From Microcoleus sp036705565 (GTDB taxonomy: Bacteria; Cyanobacteriota; Cyanobacteriia; Cyanobacteriales; Microcoleaceae), in the NCBI GenBank assembly GCA_036705565.1, contig JAUBUY010000037.1: a stretch of DNA of 64,000 nt; one strand, given 5' to 3'. The notes below the pieces were generated by a model. It worked only from the letters and a program-made list of their open reading frames with translations, had not been told where the DNA came from and ran no database searches. Made by a program: the position numbers and the translations under genes. Shown here piece after piece: positions 1-6,766 of this stretch (its first letter is position 1; each line of letters starts with the position of its first letter).

Positions 1-40
1 CGAAAGAACGGCTTTTGCATCTATCCACATTCAACTCGCT

Positions 41-2989
41 GTGGGCGAGCTAAATTTCGTGTACAACAATTCTACTCTGATCGGCGGTCAAGTTACAAGT
101 GTTCGCGGAAATCTTATCAGCAGCAGCAAGTCTAATCCTTGCCCGGTCTGTGGACGTACCAAAGACCGCGACTGCCGTATTAGCCACGACGGGAAGATGG
201 TTCTTTGCCATCAAAACTTCGACCACACCAAAACTCAGCAGCCTGACCTGTGGCACTTTGACGGCACAAGTTCTGATAGCCGCTGCGGTGTGTACGTTCT
301 TAAAGAAAAAACTACCAAAGATATCCGACCCAAAGGTATTCGCTACTGGGACTATCCCGATCGCAATGGTTCCCCTTTGGCACGTGTAGAACGGGTTGAT
401 GACGGTGAGGGTAACAAGAAAATTAAGCAGCAACGCTGGGATAAAGATAAAAAACAATGGCTGTACGGGCTAGGTACAGATAAGGATTTAAACAAGGTTG
501 CCCGTGCCAATATCCCGGTTTACCGCTATGCCGAAATCAGAAAGGCGATCGCAAACAACGAAACGATTTACCTTGTGGAGGGTGAACCTTGCGCTGACTT
601 ACTGTGGAAGCTTGGGCTAGCTGCGACTACCAATATCGGCGGGGGCGGTAAATTCACACTTACCGACTCCTTAGACTTGCAAGGTGCAAAGCTGATTGTC
701 ATAGTCCCTGACCGGGACAAAAAGGGAATCGAACACGCAGAGAAAGTTGCCGAACACTTCCCTGATGCTTTGTGGCTTTACCCATTCCCAGAGAGTAAAG
801 CTTGGGAAAATTTGCCAGAGAAGGGCGGGCTCGATATTTTCGACTGGATTACGCACGAGAAACTTTCGGTCAGCGACATAACAGCGGCGATCGGAGAGAA
901 GAAAGTTTTTGAAGTTCCCCGGCAAGCGCAAAAAGTTGTCAGTCATCCAAAGTTTGAAGTCCCCAACCTTTCCGAACTAGCGGTCAAAATTGACGAACTG
1001 CTTGACTCCGATTTAAAAAGGTCGCAGCTTCAAATCAAAATCTCAGAGCTGGCTCAGACTTATCGGCTGGCTCCGGCTGATGTCTGGAAAATTTACCGCG
1101 ACAGTGAACAAGAGTTAGAGCAAGAGGTCAACAGGGAAGATTTGGCCGCAGAGGTTACACGGCTCCTGGACTCAAAAAAATCTCAGATAAATATTGCTGA
1201 AATCATCCCTGTGGGTTTAGCGGCGCCAATCGAAAAACTGGCAAAAATGCTGAACCTAAAACCGGAGTGTTATCTCACAACTCTGCTGACCCAAATTTCC
1301 AGCCTCTTTAAAGTTGGGAGCGAAATCAAACTCCGCAATGACACAAACTACCGCGTCACTCCTAATTATTTTGCTGGCATTGTTGCTGAATCCTCCCAGA
1401 AAAAATCTCCCATCATGCGGGAAATTATTGATCGCCCGATGCAGCCATTGCGGGAACAGGCAAGGAAGGAATTTGAAAAAGCACAAGAAGCTTACGAGAG
1501 GGAATTAGCAAGTTGGAGAGCGGCAAAAGGAGAGGATAAAGGTGTTGCCCCAAAACCACCACGCCAAAAACTTTACTCTTTCTCGAAGACCACAGGAGAG
1601 GGGATTCTCTATCAAGTAGCTGAGCATCCCGATCAGGCGCTGATGTATCGGTGCGATGAACTGGCGGGGCTGTTTAAGTCTGCAAACCAGTATCGGGGTG
1701 GCAAAGGTTCCGACGATGAAGATTTACTCGAATTTTGGAACGGCACAGGCAGCACAGTTCTAAGAGCGTCGGGAGTTAAAGCCGACCTAGACGGGTTGTT
1801 ACTGTCAGTGTTCGGGACAATTCAGCCCGACGTGCTCGCAAGCTTACTCAAAGATTGCAGCGACTCTAACGGAAAGTTTGCTCGGTTCGATTTTGTGATT
1901 CAACCGCTGGCTGCATCGAAATTATCCCTAGAGGACAGCGGAAGCTTTGATCTAACTCCAATACTTAGCAGTCTTTACCAAAAGATTGATGCACTGCCAG
2001 CACTAAAACTAGAGCTAGAACCCGACGCCAAACGCTACTTTACAGAGTTTTACAACAAGGCAGAGGATAAGCGGGTTGCAGAACCTATGCAAGGTAAACG
2101 GGCGATGATTGGCAAGGCGCCGGAAAAAGTGGGAAAGCTTGCCGGAGTCCTTCACACACTCAACTGTATTTTTAACGACCAACCCGTCACGCCCCGCATC
2201 CCAAAAAGTATTGTGCGAGCAGCAGTTAAATTTGTGGTTTTCACCGCAAACCAGATTGACGTGCTCTACACAGAATTCTCCGATCGAACTGCACTGGCCC
2301 CTAATTTAGTAAAAATTCTCGCTCTGGCAGAAGCCAAGGGTGGGACAGTTTCTGCACGGGATGTCACCCTAGCTTTCAATGCCAAACATCGACCTAGCAA
2401 GCAGCAAATTCAAGAATGGTTTGCAGAGTTGGTCGAGATGAAGTATGGGGAGACTACAACAAAAGGTCAAAGAATTTCATTTACCCTGTGTCCACAGTCC
2501 ACAGTGTCCACAGTAGCGTCAAACCATGACGCAGAAAGCGATACACGTGTCCACACTTCCCTATTCACGGTGTCCACAGTGTCCACACTTAAAGAGGCAG
2601 ATAACGACAAAAGTGTGGACAAGTGTGGGCTCACTGTGGACACCAGTGTCCACACATTTAAACCCTTACTAGACAACACTTTGAGTGCAAGTGTGGACAC
2701 TGTGGACACAAAATCGGCATCTTTAGAAAACTCAGAAACATTAATGATGAGCTGTACTACAGAAACCGCTAAATCTACAGCAACCTCTGCCAAGAAGCCT
2801 AGAACTTTTGAGATAGGCGATCGGGTTGTGGTCAAGGATGTCGGCGGTCTCTATCAAGGAGCACGAGGCGAGGTCGTGGACAATATCTACAGCAGCCGTG
2901 GTAGCACTAGCTACTTGGTCAGGTTCGATAAGCCTGTCAGAAACGTTCGGCAATTCGAGTTTGAACCTTCTGACCTGATGAAGCTTTAA
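41..2989 (+). CDS. TOPRIM/DUF3987 primase-helicase-like replication protein of a mobile element
   Basis: About 982 residues. A zinc-ribbon-like cluster (CPVCGRTKDRDC, then C about residue 56) at residues 33-58 is followed by a TOPRIM fold near 175-240, with the acidic signature VEGEPCAD and the VPDRDKKG metal motif. A DUF3987 region (about 385-755) contains a Walker-A-like SSQKKSP. The C-terminus (about 920-980, FEIGDRVVVKDVGGLYQG) resembles a KOW/SH3 barrel. Proteins of this architecture occur on plasmids, phage satellites and integrative elements and probably act in priming or unwinding; that role is inferred. Residues about 816-890 are low complexity (STVST, VDTVDT) because the DNA there is packed with TGTCCACA repeats. 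The GTG at 41 has no clear Shine-Dalgarno and the frame is open back to base 2, so the true start may lie outside the window. The neighbours downstream are RHH genes and repeat arrays. Confidence 0.75.
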   Translation: MGELNFVYNNSTLIGGQVTSVRGNLISSSKSNPCPVCGRTKDRDCRISHDGKMVLCHQNFDHTKTQQPDLWHFDGTSSDSRCGVYVLKEKTTKDIRPKGIRYWDYPDRNGSPLARVERVDDGEGNKKIKQQRWDKDKKQWLYGLGTDKDLNKVARANIPVYRYAEIRKAIANNETIYLVEGEPCADLLWKLGLAATTNIGGGGKFTLTDSLDLQGAKLIVIVPDRDKKGIEHAEKVAEHFPDALWLYPFPESKAWENLPEKGGLDIFDWITHEKLSVSDITAAIGEKKVFEVPRQAQKVVSHPKFEVPNLSELAVKIDELLDSDLKRSQLQIKISELAQTYRLAPADVWKIYRDSEQELEQEVNREDLAAEVTRLLDSKKSQINIAEIIPVGLAAPIEKLAKMLNLKPECYLTTLLTQISSLFKVGSEIKLRNDTNYRVTPNYFAGIVAESSQKKSPIMREIIDRPMQPLREQARKEFEKAQEAYERELASWRAAKGEDKGVAPKPPRQKLYSFSKTTGEGILYQVAEHPDQALMYRCDELAGLFKSANQYRGGKGSDDEDLLEFWNGTGSTVLRASGVKADLDGLLLSVFGTIQPDVLASLLKDCSDSNGKFARFDFVIQPLAASKLSLEDSGSFDLTPILSSLYQKIDALPALKLELEPDAKRYFTEFYNKAEDKRVAEPMQGKRAMIGKAPEKVGKLAGVLHTLNCIFNDQPVTPRIPKSIVRAAVKFVVFTANQIDVLYTEFSDRTALAPNLVKILALAEAKGGTVSARDVTLAFNAKHRPSKQQIQEWFAELVEMKYGETTTKGQRISFTLCPQSTVSTVASNHDAESDTRVHTSLFTVSTVSTLKEADNDKSVDKCGLTVDTSVHTFKPLLDNTLSASVDTVDTKSASLENSETLMMSCTTETAKSTATSAKKPRTFEIGDRVVVKDVGGLYQGARGEVVDNIYSSRGSTSYLVRFDKPVRNVRQFEFEPSDLMKL
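2489..2708. repeat. TGTCCACA/TGTGGACA repeat cluster inside the DUF3987 gene
   Basis: Copies of TGTCCACA are seen at 2489, 2505, 2548, 2571, 2580 and 2647, and of the complement TGTGGACA at 2614, 2635, 2692 and 2701, with an extra GTCCACA at 2497. Close pairs are 9 bp apart, which keeps the reading frame (Ser-Thr-Val or Val-Asp-Thr). The repeats lie in a linker between the catalytic and C-terminal domains, where the protein can tolerate them. They are related to the arrays further right by the shared GACA core. Confidence 0.85.
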
Positions 2990-3013
2990 GTCTGGTTTGA
3001 GCCAAAAACCGCT

Positions 3014-3038
3014 GCTAGTAGGCTTTATGTCTACTAGC
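3014..3038. other. 8-bp inverted repeat downstream of the DUF3987 gene
   Basis: GCTAGTAG at 3014-3021 and CTACTAGC at 3031-3038 form a perfect stem around a 9-base loop. No T-run follows, so it is not a convincing intrinsic terminator. The right arm overlaps a TGTCTAC copy and also contains CTAG, joining two of the repeat families of this region. It could be an operator. Confidence 0.5.
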
Positions 3039-3111
3039 CTTGTAGACAAAATGTTGACAGTGTAGACAGACATCATTTATTGTAGACAAATACTGTATAC
3101 AGGTGTCTACA
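3028..3111. promoter_or_regulatory. TGTAGACA repeat array upstream of the first RHH gene
   Basis: TGTAGACA occurs at 3041, 3061 and 3081. The complement TGTCTACA is at 3104 (and TGTCTAC at 3028), with variants TGTTGACA at 3052 and TGTATACA at 3094. Spacings are 9-13 bp or about 20 bp, close to one or two helical turns. The last copy directly abuts the ATG at 3112. More copies (GTCTACA, GTGTAGAC) lie inside the gene around 3240-3305. The position fits an autoregulatory operator or centromere-like site for the RHH protein; that function is inferred. Confidence 0.6.
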
Positions 3112-3405
3112 ATGAGTCAAAGTCAAGTCGTATCGTTCAGGGCTTCCGGTCACTTTCTGAACTGGATAGAAGCTCAGAGACTAGAGGGTGAGTCAGTAAG
3201 TCAAGCTGCACAACGCATTCTCAAGGAAGTCTCAGGCACGTCTACAGCGGTGGCTACAGAGAGTGACACAAGCCTCGTGTCTACAGTGACCGCCAAAAGT
3301 GTAGACCTACTGATATCCGATCGCATTGCCCCACTAATTCAACGAATAACTGTCATTGAAGAACGTCTGGAACAACTCGGTGCTAACCAACTAGACGACT
3401 ACTAG
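3112..3405 (+). CDS. small ribbon-helix-helix protein with C-terminal coiled coil (first)
   Basis: 97 residues from the ATG at 3112; a GTG nine bases upstream is also in frame but lies inside the TGTCTACA operator copy. The N-terminus has the RHH layout: a short strand (QVVSFRAS), a helix (HFLNWIEAQRLEG) and a second helix (SVSQAAQRILKEV). The C-terminal part is a predicted amphipathic coil (IQRITVIEERLEQLG). RHH dimers bind short direct repeats, as in ParR, Omega and CopG. The gene is preceded by a TGTAGACA array and its last codons are already part of the CTAGACA array, so coding and repeat sequence overlap. Function is not established; candidates are a centromere-binding partition protein or a copy-number repressor. 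Confidence 0.65.
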   Translation: MSQSQVVSFRASGHFLNWIEAQRLEGESVSQAAQRILKEVSGTSTAVATESDTSLVSTVTAKSVDLLISDRIAPLIQRITVIEERLEQLGANQLDDY

Positions 3406-3541
3406 ACAGGTGCTAGCATCTAACTAGACAATCACTAGACGACTACTAGACAGGTGCTAGCATCTAACTAGACAATCACTAGACAATGACTAGACAAGGT
3501 GCTAGTATCTAACTAGACAATCACTAGACAGGTACTAGACA
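3391..3541. repeat. CTAGACA array, 14 heptamers in 11-bp phase
   Basis: Heptamers CTAGACA (variants CTAGACG, CTAGCAT, CTAGTAT) start at 3391, 3402, 3413, 3424, 3435, 3446, 3457, 3468, 3479, 3490, 3502, 3513, 3524 and 3535. Every step is 11 bp except one 12-bp step (3490 to 3502). The array begins in the last codons of the first RHH gene and ends on the ATG of the second. An 11-bp step puts all sites on about the same face of the helix. This is the geometry of RHH-bound centromeres such as R1 parC. Confidence 0.9.
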
Positions 3542-3834
3542 TGACAGACAGATGCCAGCTTAACTTGAGATTGGACGGCCGCCGAGACTTGCTCGAAACC
3601 ATTAAAGATGTCGCAGCCGCAGAGGGTTTGAGCGTCAATGCTTGGGTAGTGCGAACTTTAGAGCAAGCGGCCAACCAAGCAATAGCGGCGCCGCTAACCC
3701 AACCTCAAACACAAGTGTCCGAAATTTCGGACATCGAACCAGTGCTAGACAAACTGCTAGACAACAAACTAGACACTCTGCTAGCGGCTAAGTTAGCAGG
3801 GATTGAAGAACGCTTGGGAAAATTGAGTGCCTGA
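3541..3834 (+). CDS. Arc/CopG-type ribbon-helix-helix protein with coiled coil (second)
   Basis: 97 residues. The N-terminal 45 residues read as a classical RHH domain: strand CQLNLRLD, helix RRDLLETIKDVAAAEG, helix SVNAWVVRTLEQAANQ. The C-terminal tail (LDKLLDNKLDTLLAAKLAG, then IEERLGKL) is a coil and shares IEERL with the first RHH protein. The tail is encoded by three further CTAGACA copies (3745, 3757, 3769) and a CTAGCGG (3781), here at 12-bp steps that preserve the frame. The ATG shares its first base with the last heptamer of the upstream array, so binding there could also block translation or transcription. Probably a DNA-binding partition or autoregulator protein of the element (inference). 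Confidence 0.75.
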   Translation: MTDRCQLNLRLDGRRDLLETIKDVAAAEGLSVNAWVVRTLEQAANQAIAAPLTQPQTQVSEISDIEPVLDKLLDNKLDTLLAAKLAGIEERLGKLSA

Positions 3835-3866
3835 GTGACGGCAACGATGAATCACTCAGGCAGGAA

Positions 3867-4145
3867 TTGAAAGCGGCCAACAAGCAGCTTGCAGAATGGG
3901 ATAAAGAACTGAATCAGTTACACGAGCGCAACGGCGATTTAGGGCTGAAGGTTCAGATGTTGGAGCAAGAGCTCAAGGAAGTGCAGCGCGATCGAGAAGC
4001 AAATAAAAACTTGGCTCCGACCGTCGCAGATTTTCCAGAGCCAGCCGACTTGCTCAACCAGTTGAGAGCGCAGCGCGAAAGGTCGAAGGCTGACATGGAT
4101 GATATGAAGGCAGTTTTGGACATATTGGCACACACAGGGACTTGA
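3867..4145 (+). CDS. small coiled-coil protein of the element
   Basis: 92 residues from a TTG at 3867. The frame is open upstream through the end of the previous gene, so the start is uncertain and translational coupling is possible. The sequence is almost wholly helical and heptad-like (LAEWDKELNQLHERNGDL, then VQMLEQELKEVQRDREAN), with a short Pro-containing break (ADFPEPADLL). It has no visible DNA-binding domain. Neighbouring RHH proteins end in similar coils, so it may pair with them; this is inference. The stop codon directly precedes the TTGTCTCC array. Confidence 0.55.
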   Translation: MKAANKQLAEWDKELNQLHERNGDLGLKVQMLEQELKEVQRDREANKNLAPTVADFPEPADLLNQLRAQRERSKADMDDMKAVLDILAHTGT

Positions 4146-4242
4146 TTGTCTCCAAAATTGTCTCCAAAATTGTCTCCAATTTGTCTCCAATTTGTCTCCA
4201 AACAGCCCGTCTTTGTCTCCAAATTGTCTCCAAATTGTCTCC
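4146..4242. repeat. TTGTCTCC array at the end of the element
   Basis: Eight exact copies of TTGTCTCC (complement GGAGACAA) start at 4146, 4158, 4170, 4181, 4192, 4213, 4224 and 4235. Spacings are 12, 12, 11, 11, 21, 11 and 11 bp, so one unit of an 11-bp lattice is missing (near 4203, sequence AACAGCCCG). The array starts right after the coiled-coil gene and lies between it and the terminator and tRNA. It is the fourth member of the GACA repeat super-family. Confidence 0.9.
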
Positions 4243-4287
4243 AAAACGCCTTGTGCAACCATAGAGGCTAAGCCCTAGAAACGCCAA

Positions 4288-4318
4288 AACCCTTGATTTC
4301 TCAAGGGTTCTAGGTTTT
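4288..4318 (+). terminator. intrinsic terminator at the end of the element
   Basis: AACCCTTGA (4288-4296) and TCAAGGGTT (4301-4309) form a perfect 9-bp stem with a TTTC loop, followed by CTAGG and a short T-run. It would end transcription of the rightward primase/RHH genes before the oppositely oriented tRNA. Confidence 0.7.
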
Positions 4319-4328
4319 TATAGACGCA

Positions 4329-4399
4329 AGCGGGCAGCGGGAATCGAACCCGCATAGTTAGCTTGGAAGGCTAAAGTTTTACCACTAAACTATGCCCGC
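4329..4399 (-). tRNA. tRNA-Gly (anticodon UCC)
   Basis: On the minus strand, GCGGGCA at 4399-4393 pairs with TGCCCGC at 4336-4330 as a perfect 7-bp acceptor stem. The D-loop (TAGTGGTA), anticodon loop CTTCCAA (anticodon UCC) and T-arm (GGGTTCGATTCCC) are canonical. It is 71 nt long and CCA is not encoded. Its 3' end faces the mobile-element-like genes at 1-4320, the usual arrangement when an element integrates into a tRNA 3' end. Confidence 0.97.
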
Positions 4400-4550
4400 G
4401 CACAGAAACTAAACATACCACAAGTCTCTGGGGATTGCAATAGGCCTGTGCAAAATTTTTGAATACCTCCCTCACAGTGGCTGAATCGGGACTTGCTGCC
4501 CGATCGCCCCCTCAACCCAAAAATCCCCGTCTCCGATGCTGGGTAAGGCT

Positions 4551-6650
4551 TTACGGATGGAAATAATCGTAAACTTGCTGCGCCAGACGCGGCCCAATCC
4601 CAGAAACTTCTGCCAACTGTTCGGGAGTCGCTAAACGGAGATAGTCGATCGACCGAAAATGTGCCAACAATTGTTTTTGTCGGTGGTGTCCCAATCCGGG
4701 AATTTCATCAAGGCGCGATCGCTTCATTCTCTCGCTTCTGCGATCGCGGTGAAAACTCACAGCAAACCTGTGCGCCTCATCCCGCACCCGGCGCAATAAT
4801 TGTACCCCCGGCTGCTCAGAATTAGTTGGCAGCGGCAAAGATTCCCCCGGCAAAAATATCTCCTCTCGCTGCTTTGCCAAACTGACAACGCGCAACTCTT
4901 CTAGCAAATTCATCTCCCGCAAAACAGCCACAACTGCTGACAGTTGACCTTTGCCGCCATCTATCATAATTAAGTCGGGTTTGTCCGAGATAGTACGAGA
5001 AACGGAGGATAAATTGCTGATTTTTTTCGATTTTCCTAAATCGCTAAATTCTTCTTCCTTATTCGTTCTATCCGTTATAAAATCCGTTGCCGAACTTTCT
5101 TCTTCCTTCAATCCTCGGAATCGGCGACCGATAACTTCTGCTAAACTAGCAAAATCATCAGAATGACCCGATTTAATTTCAGGATTTTTAATTTTGTAAT
5201 GGCGGTAGTGTTGATTGGCGGGCAAACCGTCAATAAATACCACGCGGGAAGCTACGGCGTCAGAACCTTGAATGTGAGAAATATCGTAACCTTCAATGCG
5301 GCGAGGAACTTCTGGCAAATCGAGAATTTCTGCTAAATCTTCCATTGCTTGAGAATTGCGATCGCTCAATCTTTGCATTCTCGCCAATTCATACTCAGCA
5401 TTGCGTTCCACCATCTCAATCAACTCAGCCTTAGTTTGCCGCTGCGGAGTCAAAATGGTAACTTTTCGCCCCTTACGGTTGCTCAACCAATCTGCTAATA
5501 TTTCCGCTTCTGGCAATTCATACTGCACAGAAATTTCGCTGGGAATTTCTACGGATTCAACATTTTGATAGTGTTCTTCCAACACCCGCTGTAAAATCGC
5601 TCCGGCCTCTACCCCCCCTCGTTCCCCCCCTTGCCAAGGGGGGGAGGAAAGAGAAAGTTCAGATAACTCTTGCCCATCTTTTACAAGAGATTGAGATAAC
5701 TCTTGCCCCCCCGCTTGTAGGGGCGGTGCCCCCGTACCCGCCCTGGGTTGGGAGGGTATTTCCGCCATAAATCCCAATCTTCCGACCAGTTGACCGGCGC
5801 GAATTTGGAACAATTGGACGCAAGCGTGCTGGGTGTCGGCCGCAAGTGCGATCGCATCTCTGGAAACCGTATCGTCGGGCAAAGACACTTTTTGACCCGC
5901 ACTCAAAGACTGCAAACCCTTAATTTGATCGCGAATGCGCGCCGCCGTTTCAAAGTTTAAATCTTCGGCAGCTTGTTCCATTTGCGGCGCTAACAAGTCG
6001 AGCAATTCCTGAGTTCTTCCCTGGAAAATCATCGCTACTTTTTGGATTATTTTCCGGTATTCTTCAGGCGAAGTTAACCCTTGACAAACGCCAACGCAGC
6101 GCCCGATGTCGTAGTTCAAACAAGGACGGTCTTTAAATAGCGGTTGAGGGCGCTGCCGCAGGGGGAAAATTCGCTTAATTAAATGCAGCGTACTCCTCAG
6201 TGCCCCTGTATCGACGTAGGGGCCGTAGTAGCGGTCTTTTGCACTACCGGCGCGGCGTTTGCGGGTGATAAAAATGCGCGGGTATTCCTCCGACCAAGTG
6301 ATGCACAAATAAGGATATTTTTTATCATCTTTGAGGAGTACATTAAAGTAAGGTTGGTGCTGTTTTACGAGGTTTGCTTCTAATGCTAAAGCTTCCGCTT
6401 CTGTATCGGTGGCGATGAATTCTATTTCGCGCACTTGCTGCACCATCATCGCGATGCGGGGACTGAGATTTTGGCTTTCGCGGAAGTAGGAACGGACGCG
6501 GTTTCGGAGTTTTTTGGATTTGCCGATGTAAAGGATGCGATCGCTCTCGTCTCGCATTAAATATACACCAGGAACCGCCGGGATTTCTTTGAGGCGACTT
6601 TCTAGGCGTTCCGAGTCTTTAACTAACGGCAGAGTTTTTGTGGATGGCAT
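4551..6650 (-). CDS. uvrC: UvrABC excinuclease subunit C
   Basis: Nucleotide excision repair nuclease that makes both incisions around a UvrB-bound lesion. Visible parts are an N-terminal GIY-YIG domain (about 22-105, VPGVYLM then ILYIGKSKKLRNR), a UVR motif (about 220-250), the RNase H-like endonuclease domain (RIEGYDISHIQGSDAV and MIDGGKGQL), and a C-terminal helix-hairpin-helix pair (IPGLGHHRQKQLL, VSGIGPRLAQQV). At 699 residues it is some 70-90 longer than typical UvrC. The excess sits in two low-complexity inserts, at about residues 298-350 and 512-555, whose DNA resembles dispersed repeats found elsewhere in the window. The catalytic motifs are intact and both inserts are in frame, so the protein is probably functional. 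Confidence 0.95.
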   Translation of the reverse strand: MPSTKTLPLVKDSERLESRLKEIPAVPGVYLMRDESDRILYIGKSKKLRNRVRSYFRESQNLSPRIAMMVQQVREIEFIATDTEAEALALEANLVKQHQPYFNVLLKDDKKYPYLCITWSEEYPRIFITRKRRAGSAKDRYYGPYVDTGALRSTLHLIKRIFPLRQRPQPLFKDRPCLNYDIGRCVGVCQGLTSPEEYRKIIQKVAMIFQGRTQELLDLLAPQMEQAAEDLNFETAARIRDQIKGLQSLSAGQKVSLPDDTVSRDAIALAADTQHACVQLFQIRAGQLVGRLGFMAEIPSQPRAGTGAPPLQAGGQELSQSLVKDGQELSELSLSSPPWQGGERGGVEAGAILQRVLEEHYQNVESVEIPSEISVQYELPEAEILADWLSNRKGRKVTILTPQRQTKAELIEMVERNAEYELARMQRLSDRNSQAMEDLAEILDLPEVPRRIEGYDISHIQGSDAVASRVVFIDGLPANQHYRHYKIKNPEIKSGHSDDFASLAEVIGRRFRGLKEEESSATDFITDRTNKEEEFSDLGKSKKISNLSSVSRTISDKPDLIMIDGGKGQLSAVVAVLREMNLLEELRVVSLAKQREEIFLPGESLPLPTNSEQPGVQLLRRVRDEAHRFAVSFHRDRRSERMKRSRLDEIPGLGHHRQKQLLAHFRSIDYLRLATPEQLAEVSGIGPRLAQQVYDYFHP
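5041..5115. repeat. dispersed repeat inserted in frame in uvrC (ATCCGTTGCCGAACTT type)
   Basis: The segment contains ATCCGTTATA followed by ATCCGTTGCCGAACTT and a CTTCTTCCTTC tract. The same words, in the same order, occur upstream of cobQ at about 46979-47047. In uvrC it encodes the Lys/Glu/Ser-rich stretch just before the MIDGGKGQL motif. It is absent from the usual UvrC layout (established family knowledge). Confidence 0.6.
5600..5755. repeat. palindromic repeats inserted in frame in uvrC
   Basis: It contains a C-run/G-run palindrome (CCCCCCTTGCCAAGGGGGG, 5626-5644) and a copy of the GTAGGGGCGG family near 5720, plus a direct repeat of GATAACTCTTGCCC. Similar units occur in intergenic DNA at 44220, 48927 and elsewhere. 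Here they are translated as a Gly/Ser/Pro-rich linker (SSPPWQGGERGG, GTGAPPLQAGG) within UvrC. Confidence 0.65.
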
Positions 6651-6766
6651 TGCAAGCTATCTCAGCAAAATAGAGACTGATTGTACACTCTTTTATTTTA
6701 CCTTAATTATGTCTATTTTGACGGCTGCGACCGTCGCCAAACCCACCGACTACACTTGAAAATCTG

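Noticed and set aside
2467..2835. Minus-strand open frame with VSTVST/VDTVDT repeats
   Set aside because: Antisense shadow of the TGTCCACA repeat region; the plus-strand DUF3987 gene explains the DNA.
3391..4242. CRISPR-like array
   Set aside because: The direct repeats are 7-8 bp with 3-4 bp spacers on an 11-bp lattice, far too short for CRISPR, and no cas genes are present.
4054..4287. Overlapping minus-strand frames across the TTGTCTCC array
   Set aside because: They translate the tandem repeat (GDN, ETI-type peptides) and overlap in several frames at once.
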